Both the position numbers and the translations under genes were made by a program. Below the pieces are notes generated by a model. The model worked only from the letters and a program-made list of their open reading frames with translations. It searched no databases and was not told the origin of the DNA. A stretch of DNA of 64,000 nucleotides, taken from the NCBI RefSeq assembly GCF_000718025.1, contig NZ_JODS01000019.1:71618-135617 (forward strand), in the 5' to 3' direction. This DNA is from Kitasatospora purpeofusca (GTDB lineage Bacteria > Actinomycetota > Actinomycetes > Streptomycetales > Streptomycetaceae). Shown piece by piece: positions 52,997 through 60,404 of the stretch (position 1 is the first letter of the stretch; each line of letters opens with the position of its first letter).

Positions 52997-53920
52997 ATGA
53001 GTGGTCACGCACGCCCGGACGGCGGCTCCGCCGACGTATCGCGCTCCGCCGGAGCACCGCGCTTCGTCGTCGCGAGCGACCTCGACCGCACCCTGATCTA
53101 CTCCAACCGGGCCCTCGCCCTGGACGTGCCGGACCGGCTCGCGCCGCGCCTGCTCTCCGTCGAGGTGCACGACGGCAAGGCGCTGTCCTTCATGACCGAG
53201 CAGGCCGCCGCGCTGCTCGTCGAACTCGCCCGCGAGGCCGTGCTCGTCCCCGCCACCACCCGCACCCGGGCCCAGTACGAGCGGGTCAACCTGCCCGGTC
53301 CGACGCCCGGTTGGGTCCCGCCCTACGCGATCTGCGCCAACGGCGGCCGACTGCTCGTCGACGGCGTGCCGGACGAGGACTGGCAGACCGAGATGGCCGG
53401 CCGGCTGGCCGAGGGGGCGGCGCCGCTGGCCGAGGTGGTCGAGCACCTGGCCCTCTGCGCCGACCCCGAGTGGACCCACAAGCGGCGGGTCGCCGACGAG
53501 CTGTTCGCCTACCTGGTCGTCGAGCGCGCCGAACTGCCGGCCGGCTGGATCGCCGAACTCACCGGCTGGTGCGCCGAACGCGGCTGGACCGTCTCGCTCC
53601 AGGGCCGCAAGGTGTACGCGGTGCCGGCGCCGCTCAGCAAGAGCGCGGCGCTGGCGGAGGTCGTCCGGCGGGTCGGCCCGTCCACGGTGCTGTCCGCCGG
53701 GGACTCGCTGCTCGACGCCGACCTGCTGCTCGCCGCCGACGCCGGCTGGCGCCCCGGCCATGGCGAACTGGCCGACACCGGCTGGACGGCGCCCGGGGTC
53801 ATCGCCCTCGACGAGATCGGCGTCGCGGCGGGCGAGGAGATCGCCCGCCGCTTCCTGGCCCGGGTCCGGGGCGAGGTCGGGACTCCGGTCCCGGCCCCGG
53901 CTCCGGCGCTCGGCGCCTAG
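52997..53920 (+). CDS. HAD-superfamily phosphatase of the ter operon
   Basis: A 307-aa Mg-dependent hydrolase. HAD motif I is DLDRTLIYS near residue 28, motif III a Lys near 220, and motif IV SAGDSLLDADLL near 235. The cap domain of about 100 residues resembles the Cof/sucrose-phosphatase type. It starts 6 bases after the PRTase-StiP fusion, so products are probably made together: lyase, PRTase and phosphatase would build and dephosphorylate a ribosyl-type metabolite. The metabolite has not been identified. Confidence 0.88.
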   Translation: MSGHARPDGGSADVSRSAGAPRFVVASDLDRTLIYSNRALALDVPDRLAPRLLSVEVHDGKALSFMTEQAAALLVELAREAVLVPATTRTRAQYERVNLPGPTPGWVPPYAICANGGRLLVDGVPDEDWQTEMAGRLAEGAAPLAEVVEHLALCADPEWTHKRRVADELFAYLVVERAELPAGWIAELTGWCAERGWTVSLQGRKVYAVPAPLSKSAALAEVVRRVGPSTVLSAGDSLLDADLLLAADAGWRPGHGELADTGWTAPGVIALDEIGVAAGEEIARRFLARVRGEVGTPVPAPAPALGA

Positions 53921-53945
53921 GCCCCGGAGAGCGCCCGGCTTCCGG

Positions 53946-54173
53946 CTAGCCGCAGCAGCCGCCGCCGCAGCACCCCCCGCCGCCACCGGCCGACGGGGCC
54001 TGCTGCGGCGCGGCGCCGCCGGCGGCCGCACCGGTCACGGCGACGGTCGACAGCAGCTTCACGGTGTCCGGGTGGCCCTGCGGGCAGACCGCGGGGTCGT
54101 TGGCCTGCGCCATCGCGCGGCGGAGCTCGAACGTGGCGCCGCAGGAGCGGCAGCGGAAGTCATAACGAGGCAT
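53946..54173 (-). CDS. FmdB-type zinc-ribbon protein with Cys/Gly tail
   Basis: A 75-aa protein. MPRYDFRCRSCGATFELRRAM and CPQGH supply the paired Cys (and His) of a zinc ribbon of the FmdB family. The tail from residue about 50 is Gly/Ala-rich and ends GGGGCCGGGCCG, adding four Cys that could bind metal. FmdB-like proteins are widespread and poorly understood. Convergent with the ter HAD gene. Confidence 0.9.
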   Translation of the reverse strand: MPRYDFRCRSCGATFELRRAMAQANDPAVCPQGHPDTVKLLSTVAVTGAAAGGAAPQQAPSAGGGGGCCGGGCCG

Positions 54174-54226
54174 ACCCGCCAGCGTATCCGGGCCACCGCA
54201 GGTCGAACCCTTCGCGCCCCCGATGC

Positions 54227-55639
54227 CTACTTCTGTCCCCCGAGCTCGCCGCGGATCAGCTCCACCACGTTCGCCGCCGACTCCCGCACCGCCGCCAACT
54301 CGGTCAGGAACCGCCAGTAGTCCGGATGCCGCCCGGCCGCCTCCAGCTCGGCCACCGCGCGGTCCAGCCGGGCCACCGCCGCGTCCAGCGGCGCGGCGTG
54401 CCGCGGATCCGGCGCGTGCCGCCCGGCCATCGCCAGCCGCTGGGCGTCCCGCAGCGCGAACCGGGCCCGCTCGACCTCCTTGTTCGGGTCGATCTGCACC
54501 TCGTTCAGCTGCCGCAGCCGCTCGTTCACCGCGACCACCGACCCGTCCGCCGTGTCCAGCAGCGCGCGCACCGTCCCCAGCGCCCCCGTGGCATCCGCCC
54601 ACCGCTGCTCGTCCCGGGCCCGCGCCGCCTCGGCCAGCTTGCCCTCGGCGGCCCGCCCGGCCTCCGCCACCTGGTCCGGCACCCGCTGGAGGTCCTGCCA
54701 GCACGCCGCCGAGAACCGCCGGCGCAACTCGCTCAGCGCCGGCGGCACCGTACCGGCCTTGGTCTCCAGCGCCTGGATCCTGGTCCGCAGACTGGCCACC
54801 CGCCGGTCGATCTCCCGGGCCCGCTCCGGCAGGTGCCCGACCTCCGCCGCGATCGCCTCCGCGCGCTCCTTCACCCGCTCCGCGCGCTCCAGCGTGTCCG
54901 GCACCCCGTGCCGGGCCACCCCCTCGTTCAGCCGCCCCAGCTCCGGCGCCAGCTCGGCCAGCCGCGCCGCCGGCCCGTCCGCCCGCAGCCCGGCGCCGCG
55001 CGCCACGTCCAGCGCGTTACTGGCGTCCAGCAGCGCCCGCTTGGCCTGCTCCACCGCCGGCGCCACCCGCATCAGCTGCGACTCGGCCCGCTCCAGCGTC
55101 GGCTGCAGCCTGCGCAGGAAGTCGTTCAGCTCCGACAGCGCCGAACCGAGCTGGCCCTTCACATCGTCCAGCTGGTGCTTGGCCCGCGCGGCCGCACCGG
55201 ACTCCAGCTCCTCCGCGTCCAGGTCGTGCGCGTCCAGGGCGGACAGGTAGTTCACGGTCACCTGGTCGACCCGGCCCGAGATCGCCTCGAAGTCCGCGAC
55301 CGCCCGCCGGGCCGTCGCGCTGTCCCCGACCGAACGCACCGTCTCCACCGCCAGCCGCACCTCGCGCTGGGTCGAGTCCACGTCGTAGAACGCCTGCTGC
55401 GCCGCGTCCCTGGCCGCCCGGGCGTCCGCCCGCATGCCGTCACCGCCGCGCCGCCCCCACCAGCCCCCGCCGGCCCCGAACGACGCCGCCCCCGCGGCCC
55501 CCAACGCCCCCGCGACCACCACCGGCAGCACCAGCGCCTCGGCCACCGCGCTCCCCGGCCCCCGCCGTCGCCCCCGCCCGCCTCCGCCGGCCACCCTCAC
55601 TGCGCGCTCCCTGGTTCCCGACCGCTGATCCACCCCCAT
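54227..55639 (-). CDS. Membrane-anchored coiled-coil protein
   Basis: A 470-aa protein. A basic Gly/Arg-rich N-terminus is followed by one hydrophobic segment (about 32-55) and then almost entirely Ala/Arg/Glu/Leu helices with heptad spacing (about 70-460). No enzyme motif; Cys is nearly absent. Such proteins can act as scaffolds, PspA-like membrane responders or cytoskeletal elements, but none is a confident match. It follows the zinc-ribbon gene head-to-tail on the same strand and is the last chromosomal gene before tRNA-Val. ATG 55639 with GGGAAG close by. Confidence 0.78.
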   Translation of the reverse strand: MGVDQRSGTRERAVRVAGGGGRGRRRGPGSAVAEALVLPVVVAGALGAAGAASFGAGGGWWGRRGGDGMRADARAARDAAQQAFYDVDSTQREVRLAVETVRSVGDSATARRAVADFEAISGRVDQVTVNYLSALDAHDLDAEELESGAAARAKHQLDDVKGQLGSALSELNDFLRRLQPTLERAESQLMRVAPAVEQAKRALLDASNALDVARGAGLRADGPAARLAELAPELGRLNEGVARHGVPDTLERAERVKERAEAIAAEVGHLPERAREIDRRVASLRTRIQALETKAGTVPPALSELRRRFSAACWQDLQRVPDQVAEAGRAAEGKLAEAARARDEQRWADATGALGTVRALLDTADGSVVAVNERLRQLNEVQIDPNKEVERARFALRDAQRLAMAGRHAPDPRHAAPLDAAVARLDRAVAELEAAGRHPDYWRFLTELAAVRESAANVVELIRGELGGQK

Positions 55640-55769
55640 TCTTCCCGATCACCCCCCGGACCCGGCACCCCACCCGCCCCACCGCCCCACCACCCGCACC
55701 ACACCACCCCCCGGGACCAGGTACCCTAGGCACTCGTCGTGCGCCCCACCCCGGGACCCGCCCGACGGG

Positions 55770-55841
55770 GGGCGCGTAGCTCAGTGGTAGAGCGCTGCTC
55801 TTACAAAGCAGATGTCGGCGGTTCGAAACCGTCCGCGCCCA
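55770..55841 (+). tRNA. tRNA-Val (TAC), integration site of the element
   Basis: 72 bases; acceptor GGGCGCG/CGCGCCC, anticodon loop CTTACAA (TAC), discriminator A, no encoded CCA. Its 3' half is the attachment site of the adjoining AICE, and a degenerate copy of it stands at 56914. Confidence 0.97.
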
Positions 55842-55844
55842 CAG
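55808..55844. other. att site in the tRNA-Val 3' half
   Basis: From the anticodon stem (GCAGATGTCGGCGG) through the tRNA end and first bases beyond. It matches 56914-56950 with only three mismatches, including two exact blocks of 13-14 bases, and keeps the tRNA intact. This is the expected attL/attR arrangement of a tRNA-targeting integrase. Confidence 0.85.
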
Positions 55845-55849
55845 CGGAG

Positions 55850-55890
55850 AAGGGCCAGTTCGGAGGCAGGATCCTCCCGAACTGGCCCTT
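55850..55890 (+). terminator. Terminator after tRNA-Val (duplicated at the second att)
   Basis: AAGGGCCAGTTCGG at 55850-55863 is exactly inverted at 55877-55890 around a 13-base loop. The same hairpin with small changes recurs at 56959-56995, after the degenerate att copy. Confidence 0.85.
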
Positions 55891-55902
55891 GATCGTTTCT
55901 GG

Positions 55903-56092
55903 GGTCCTACCCCTCGCGTGCCACCCCCGTGCCAGATGCTCCTGGCCGGCCGAGCGCCTCTCTGGTCGCTGCCCCTCCGATTGGCGATCGTTCCGTCGCG
56001 GTCATTGCGGGTTTGCCGTCGCCCAAGCGCGGCAGTGGCCTATCCCGGCTAGCAGCTCCCAGTCAGCGGCCCCGGAGCACAATGGCAGGCTG
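55903..56092 (-). pseudogene. Decayed 3' end of an integrase gene (int relic)
   Basis: This stretch aligns, with short indels, to the 3' end of the intact int gene and its tail (about 57005-57200): matching runs include CCTAC, CGCGTGCCACCCC-like, GTGCCAGA, GCCGAGCGCCTC-like, CCGATTGGCGATCG-like and GTGGCCTATCCCGGC-like. It is out of frame and stops short before 56092. Together with the second att and terminator copies it marks a truncated earlier integrase of the same family. Confidence 0.7.
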
Positions 56093-56096
56093 CGCC

Positions 56097-56621
56097 TTAC
56101 TGGAAAGTGGCTCGCTGGAGCTCGCCAGGACGGACGTTTCGCCGTGTCGCCGAAATGAGTTTGCAGTCTTTCGGACCGAAGGTGACCTGGCTCGCAAACC
56201 GGCTCAGTTCGACGAACTGACTACTCGGGTTCGGGTCAGGGGCGACGTACTGGAGATCATGCACTGCGTCTGGTGCAGAGCCGGCGAAGGTTCGGCATCC
56301 TACGTAGAGCGTGTATGCCTGCATGCGGCCGGTGGTGTTGTGAATGCTCGCGGTGCACCCAGTCCACTCCATGAGAATTCCAGCGGTGTACTCAGCGCTG
56401 CTTCTACAGCTCACACCGACCACGTCGCCGCTCGCGTCGTACTCGGTAAGGTCGAGGTCGTCGGAAGCCGTAGTGCTGGCAACGACAGCCGCCAGAACGA
56501 GCAGCGTGGTCGTCCCTATCGCGACGGCGGGCCTCGGGTTATGTCGTATCCAACGGAAGAGCGGCGCTTCGTCCGCAGGCGCGGGAGGCCCGTACGGGTA
56601 TGGAGTGGGCTGATCGGCCAT
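56097..56621 (-). CDS. Hypothetical single-span membrane protein in the relic
   Basis: A 174-aa protein. A Pro/Tyr-rich N-terminus (PTPYPYGPPAPADE) and one membrane span (about 33-50, AVAIGTTTLLVLAAVVAS) precede an exported C-terminal part with four or five Cys, likely a small receptor, immunity or adhesin-type domain. No family is recognised. The ATG 56621 has AAGGA five bases upstream. Lower GC than the core, and its place between two att copies, suggest mobile-element cargo surviving from the lost element. Confidence 0.6.
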   Translation of the reverse strand: MADQPTPYPYGPPAPADEAPLFRWIRHNPRPAVAIGTTTLLVLAAVVASTTASDDLDLTEYDASGDVVGVSCRSSAEYTAGILMEWTGCTASIHNTTGRMQAYTLYVGCRTFAGSAPDAVHDLQYVAPDPNPSSQFVELSRFASQVTFGPKDCKLISATRRNVRPGELQRATFQ

Positions 56622-56913
56622 TCCGGTCCTTCGATGGCAGCATCACGGTCAGGCGGTCGGTGTCATGTCGGCCGCAAGTGCGCAGAAGTGCGGTGCTCTG
56701 CAGGTGCGTTGATCTCTGCATCCGTCGCGCGCACCCACATGCTAGTGATGTCGCGCTCAGTGGTCAGCGAGACGCAGAAAAAGGGCGTTCCAACGCCGGC
56801 GCGGACCAACGCATCCCGACGTTCTGAGTTGCATCCTTGGCAGATCTCGCAGTCCGCCAGTCATCGGGGTCCAAAACAGGACGCGGCAGTCGTGGCATGT
56901 AGTTCTGCCCGCA
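56622..56913. other. Non-coding relic DNA between cargo ORF and second att site
   Basis: No gene is supported. GC is lower than in flanking core. It is probably the remainder of the degraded element. Confidence 0.5.
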
Positions 56914-56950
56914 GCAGATGTCGGCGGATCGGAACCATCCGCGCCCACAG
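56914..56950. other. Degenerate second att site (attL/attR copy)
   Basis: Copy of the tRNA-Val 3' half with three substitutions in the T-arm region, which would destroy tRNA function. It stands 75 bases from the int stop codon, where pSAM2-type elements keep attP. Confidence 0.85.
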
Positions 56951-56958
56951 AATGAGAA

Positions 56959-56995
56959 GGGCCAGCTCGGAGGCAGGATCTGCCCGAACTGGCCC
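56959..56995 (-). terminator. Second copy of the tRNA-Val terminator, at the int 3' end
   Basis: GGGCCAGCTCGG paired with CCGAACTGGCCC (one T/C change relative to the tRNA copy). It sits just past the int stop on the minus strand and may end the rep-xis-int transcript. Confidence 0.75.
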
Positions 56996-57024
56996 CTGAG
57001 TTTCGGTGCCCTACTCGTCCCGCG

Positions 57025-58167
57025 TTACCCCGCGCCAGAAGCCCCCGGCTCGCCGAGTGCCTCCCTGACCGCGGCCCCCATCCGATCGGCGATGGCGCGA
57101 TCCCGGTCGCTGGTCATGTGCTGGTAGATCAGCGCAGCCCGGGTGCTGCTGTGGCCCATCCTGGTCATGAGTTCCCGGGTGCTGGCCCCGTTCTGGGAGG
57201 CGAGGGTGTTGCCGGTGTGCCGCAGGTCGTGGAAGTGGGCATCCTCACTCACCCCAGCGGCGGTGCGGGCGCGGATCCAGTCGTCCCGGAAGTTGCTGCG
57301 GCGGAGCTTCCCGCCGCGAGGGCCGATGAAGAGGTGGCCGTCCGGTCCGGGGCCGGCGTAGCGGTCGAGGTGGTGGGCCAGGTCGTCGACGATCTCGGCG
57401 GGGAAGGCCACCGGCCGGAAGCCCGCGCGGCTCTTGGGCGCCTTGTCGTAGAGGCGTCCGCTGTTCAGCTCCGCCTGGTTGCGCTGCACCCGGACGAGTC
57501 GGTTCGCGAGGTCGACGTCCCGTCGGCGGAGCGCGGCCAGTTCGCCGAAGCGGAGCGTGGTGAACGCGGTCAGCAGCACCAGGACCCTCCACCGCGAACC
57601 GATGGCCTCGGCGACGGCGAACACCTCGGTGACGGAGAGGACGGGTCGCTCCGGCACGTCGTAGGTGTCAGCGCCCTTGATCCGGCACGGGTTGCGCTGG
57701 ATCAACTCGTCGTCGAGGGCGGTGTTCATGATGGCCCGCAGCAGCTGGTACGCCTTGACCACCGAGGGCTCGCCGGCCCCGTCCTCCAGTAGCGCGGACC
57801 GCCAGGACCGCACCCGGGCCGGGGTGATCTCGGCGAGCGTCCGGTGGCCCAGGCCGGGCTGGATGTACTGGCGGAGGGTGATCGCGGACCGCTCGCGGGT
57901 GCTCTCCTCCAGCTTGCGGTCCCGCAGCCAGGTGGCGGCGAAGTCGCCGAGCTTGGCCTTCCCGGCGTCGGGGTCGGTCCACTTGTCGCGCTTGATGTCC
58001 GCCTCGATGAGCGTGAGCGCGATCTCGGCATCGGTCTTGGTCGGGTAGGTCTCCTCTCCGCTGCGCATCAGCCCGGTGGCCGGGTCCGGGTAGCGGATCT
58101 GCCAGCGCCCGGAGGGCTGTTGGCGGAGCGACCCGAAGCGCCGGCGGTTTCCCTTGGCGTTGGCCAT
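57025..58167 (-). CDS. int: Tyrosine site-specific integrase (AICE, pSAM2-Int type)
   Basis: A 380-aa phage-type recombinase: an N-terminal arm-binding region, a SAM-like core-binding domain (about 65-165) and the catalytic domain with Arg in TTLRFGELAAL near 202, HDLRHT near 314, a His/Trp-region GHSS and the nucleophile Tyr in ALIYQHM near 346. It integrates and excises the element at tRNA-Val. The ATG overlaps the xis stop (TGATG), so translation is coupled. The gene ends 75 bases before the degenerate att. Confidence 0.95.
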   Translation of the reverse strand: MANAKGNRRRFGSLRQQPSGRWQIRYPDPATGLMRSGEETYPTKTDAEIALTLIEADIKRDKWTDPDAGKAKLGDFAATWLRDRKLEESTRERSAITLRQYIQPGLGHRTLAEITPARVRSWRSALLEDGAGEPSVVKAYQLLRAIMNTALDDELIQRNPCRIKGADTYDVPERPVLSVTEVFAVAEAIGSRWRVLVLLTAFTTLRFGELAALRRRDVDLANRLVRVQRNQAELNSGRLYDKAPKSRAGFRPVAFPAEIVDDLAHHLDRYAGPGPDGHLFIGPRGGKLRRSNFRDDWIRARTAAGVSEDAHFHDLRHTGNTLASQNGASTRELMTRMGHSSTRAALIYQHMTSDRDRAIADRMGAAVREALGEPGASGAG

Positions 58168-58382
58168 CAGGCGGCCCTCCGCAGCTGACGGGTCCGGCTG
58201 ACCGGCTGGACCGTGCGGGCAGCGATGTACTCGGCCAGGGCCGACGCCGGGATGCGGACGTGGCGTCCGACCTTCACGAAGGCGATGCGTCGCTCCGCGA
58301 TCAGCCGTCGAGGGAAGCGTTCAGTGGTGCCGAGCAGTTCGGCCGCCTGGGCGGTGGTCAGGAGGGGGTCCGGGGATGTCAT
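58167..58382 (-). CDS. xis: Excisionase-like small DNA-binding protein
   Basis: A 71-aa MerR-like winged helix protein: LLTTAQAAELLGTTERFPRRLI then VKVGRHVRIPASALAEYI. It is the recombination directionality factor of pSAM2-type elements. The stop overlaps the int start and its ATG overlaps the rep stop (ATGA), placing all three in one coupled operon. Confidence 0.92.
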   Translation of the reverse strand: MTSPDPLLTTAQAAELLGTTERFPRRLIAERRIAFVKVGRHVRIPASALAEYIAARTVQPVSRTRQLRRAA

Positions 58383-59992
58383 GCTGCCTTCCCTTCGGGT
58401 GTGACCGCGGATGCGGGGGAGAGGGGTCCTTCGGCGCGGGCCAGGGCTTCGTCCAGGGCCTGTCGCCAGCGGACGCGTTCGGCGACGGCCCGCAGGAGCC
58501 GGGTCGCAAGGGGCGACATATCGGGGTCCCCCGGGCGCACAGGTTCCCAGAGGTAGCGGTGGGTTTCGGTGCGGGCGGCGGTGTCGCCAAGGACGTCGAG
58601 GACCCAGGTGCGACGTTCGGTGCGGTGGTCGGTGAGGGTCTTGCCGGACCATTTGCGGGAGACGAGGACCCGGCGGCCGCCGTAGCCGAGGTGTTCGCGT
58701 TTGTGGGCGCGGGAGCGGCAGGCGCCGGGGCGCAGGGCGGGGTGTGCGTTCTTGGGCTGGATGCCGTGGAGGAGCCAGTTGGCGCACGTCGGTGAGCAGG
58801 GTTCGTGGCGGAGTTCGGCGGCGAGGCGGTCGACGTGGTCGCTCTCGGTCGTGCCGGTCGGGGTGTGGCACTCGGCGACGGACTTGGTGAGGTACTTGGT
58901 CAGGTAGCGGACGCAGCGGGCGGCCTGCGGTGAGCCGACGAGGACGCCTTGGGCGTCGAGCTGGGGGCCGAAGCGGAGTACGTGCGCGGGCTGGGCTTCG
59001 GGTTCGTCGTCGAGTTGGTCGAGGGCGTCGTCCCAGGTGGGCAGCGGTTCGTGGGTGGTCGGGTCGAGGAAGGCGCCGTGTTCGGGTGACCAGTGCGGCG
59101 GCGCGTCGGGAGCGTGGACCGGGTGGTCGGCGGGCGGCCACCAGACCTGGTGGTAGGTGGCGGCGACGACCTGGCGCAGTTCGGCGCGGGAGACAGTGCC
59201 CCGCAGGGCGAGGTGCAGGTGCGGGGCGAGACGGCGCTGAGGTTCGACGACGGCGAAGTACTGGACGTCGTGGCCGACGAAGCGGCGCAGGTTCTGGACG
59301 AACCGGTCGATCAGCTTGGGGAAGTGGAGGGCGTCCCGTGCGGCCCGGCGGTAGTCGTAGGTGGTCGGGTCGACGGGGGTGCCGTCGGAGCGGACGCGTC
59401 CGTACGAGGGCAGGGTGAGGGTCAGGAACAGCGAGGGGCGGAAGGTCCGGCCGTCGGGCGTGGTGTACGCCTTGCCGAGTGTGCGGTTCTCGACCGGGCG
59501 GCGGGGCAAGTCGCTGGTGTCCTGCCGGCGTCGGGTGGAGCGGACCCGGCGGGCGGCCGGGGCGGGGGCGAGGGTGCCGCGGACGCCGGTCTCGTCGAGT
59601 TCGGTGTCGATCTCGACGAGCAGCGAGGCGAGTTCGTCGGCCTCCGCTCCGGTGGCCTCGGTGTGGGCCTTGGTCAGGTCGGCCCGCAGTTCGGTGAGGT
59701 ACTGCTGCGCGGCGGTGGCGGGGTCGGGTTCGAGGACGGGTTCCTCGGTGAGGTGCCAGCCTTCGCGGCACTGGGCGGCGCGCAGGCGGCGCTTGCGTTC
59801 GGCGCAGCTGGGGCAGAGGCTCGCGCGGGTGGCACCGCAGGGGATGTCGACGAGCTCGGTGTGGCCGGTGGCGGTGTCGGTGCGGCGCAGAGCCACCGGC
59901 CGGACGCAGACGCCGTGTTCCTCGGCGACCTGGCGGAGCACGGAACGGGCCAGGGGCATCCGGGCCCGTTCCGCGTGGGTGTTTCCGGTCAT
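58379..59992 (-). CDS. repSA: Replication initiator protein, RepSA type
   Basis: A 537-aa rolling-circle-type initiator of the AICE/pSAM2 group. N-terminal zinc-like motif CPSCAERKRR, a central HUH-like PHLHLALRG near 257 and the later Tyr-containing block CVRYLTKYLTKSV near 367. Rep makes the excised element replicate before transfer. The ATG overlaps the stop of the small gene upstream (TGATG). Size and motifs fit the family. Confidence 0.92.
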   Translation of the reverse strand: MTGNTHAERARMPLARSVLRQVAEEHGVCVRPVALRRTDTATGHTELVDIPCGATRASLCPSCAERKRRLRAAQCREGWHLTEEPVLEPDPATAAQQYLTELRADLTKAHTEATGAEADELASLLVEIDTELDETGVRGTLAPAPAARRVRSTRRRQDTSDLPRRPVENRTLGKAYTTPDGRTFRPSLFLTLTLPSYGRVRSDGTPVDPTTYDYRRAARDALHFPKLIDRFVQNLRRFVGHDVQYFAVVEPQRRLAPHLHLALRGTVSRAELRQVVAATYHQVWWPPADHPVHAPDAPPHWSPEHGAFLDPTTHEPLPTWDDALDQLDDEPEAQPAHVLRFGPQLDAQGVLVGSPQAARCVRYLTKYLTKSVAECHTPTGTTESDHVDRLAAELRHEPCSPTCANWLLHGIQPKNAHPALRPGACRSRAHKREHLGYGGRRVLVSRKWSGKTLTDHRTERRTWVLDVLGDTAARTETHRYLWEPVRPGDPDMSPLATRLLRAVAERVRWRQALDEALARAEGPLSPASAVTPEGKAA

Positions 59993-60195
59993 CAGCGGTC
60001 TTCCGAGTAGCAGAAGACGTAGAGGGTCTCCATCAGGCGGACCAGGTCGTGGCCGGTGGTGATGGGCGGGAAGCCGGCGTCCTCGATCCGGCGGGCGATG
60101 TCGAAGAGCAGGCCGCGGGTGAAGCGCGGATCCTGGCCGTTCGCCGGCGTGGGGACGGGGTAGTTGGCGGCGGTGGGCAGGCGGCGGTGGGTCAT
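59992..60195 (-). CDS. Small conserved AICE protein
   Basis: A 67-aa protein (MTHRRLPTAANYPVPTPANG then LVRLMETLYVFCYSEDR). It lies directly upstream of rep with overlapping stop/start, and has a GGAGGT ribosome site. Small genes in this position occur in several pSAM2-like elements; function unknown. Confidence 0.75.
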   Translation of the reverse strand: MTHRRLPTAANYPVPTPANGQDPRFTRGLLFDIARRIEDAGFPPITTGHDLVRLMETLYVFCYSEDR

Positions 60196-60209
60196 GGCGG
60201 TACCTCCGG

Positions 60210-60404
60210 TCAGGGGTGGATGGTGGCGAGGGTCTTGGTGAGCCAGGCGAGCAGGTGCTTGATCAGGGAGGAGGCGCCGGTCTCGGCGAGGAGGAAGCCG
60301 AAGACGCCGCAGAGGATCAGGTGCGTGGCCTTCAGGGCCTGGTGCCGGAGGAGGACGGCGATCAGTGCGCCGAGGAACAGGACGAGCGAGCCGGTGACGA
60401 TCAC
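60210..60404 (-). CDS. Small membrane protein between tra and rep
   Basis: A 64-aa hydrophobic protein with one or two membrane spans (LVLFLGALIAVLL, ILCGVFGFLLAETG). Its GTG overlaps the tra stop by four bases (GTGA). It may play a Spd-like role in plasmid spread, but no family match can be claimed. Confidence 0.72.
   Translation of the reverse strand: MIVTGSLVLFLGALIAVLLRHQALKATHLILCGVFGFLLAETGASSLIKHLLAWLTKTLATIHP

Noticed and set aside
49194..53057. 1287-codon minus-strand open frame opposite the PRTase-StiP and HAD genes
   Set aside because: Antisense shadow with no domain motif; the plus-strand products have clear families.
56599..56827. Several short ORFs in the relic region
   Set aside because: No ribosome sites or family features and mixed codon use; only the 174-aa ORF was kept.
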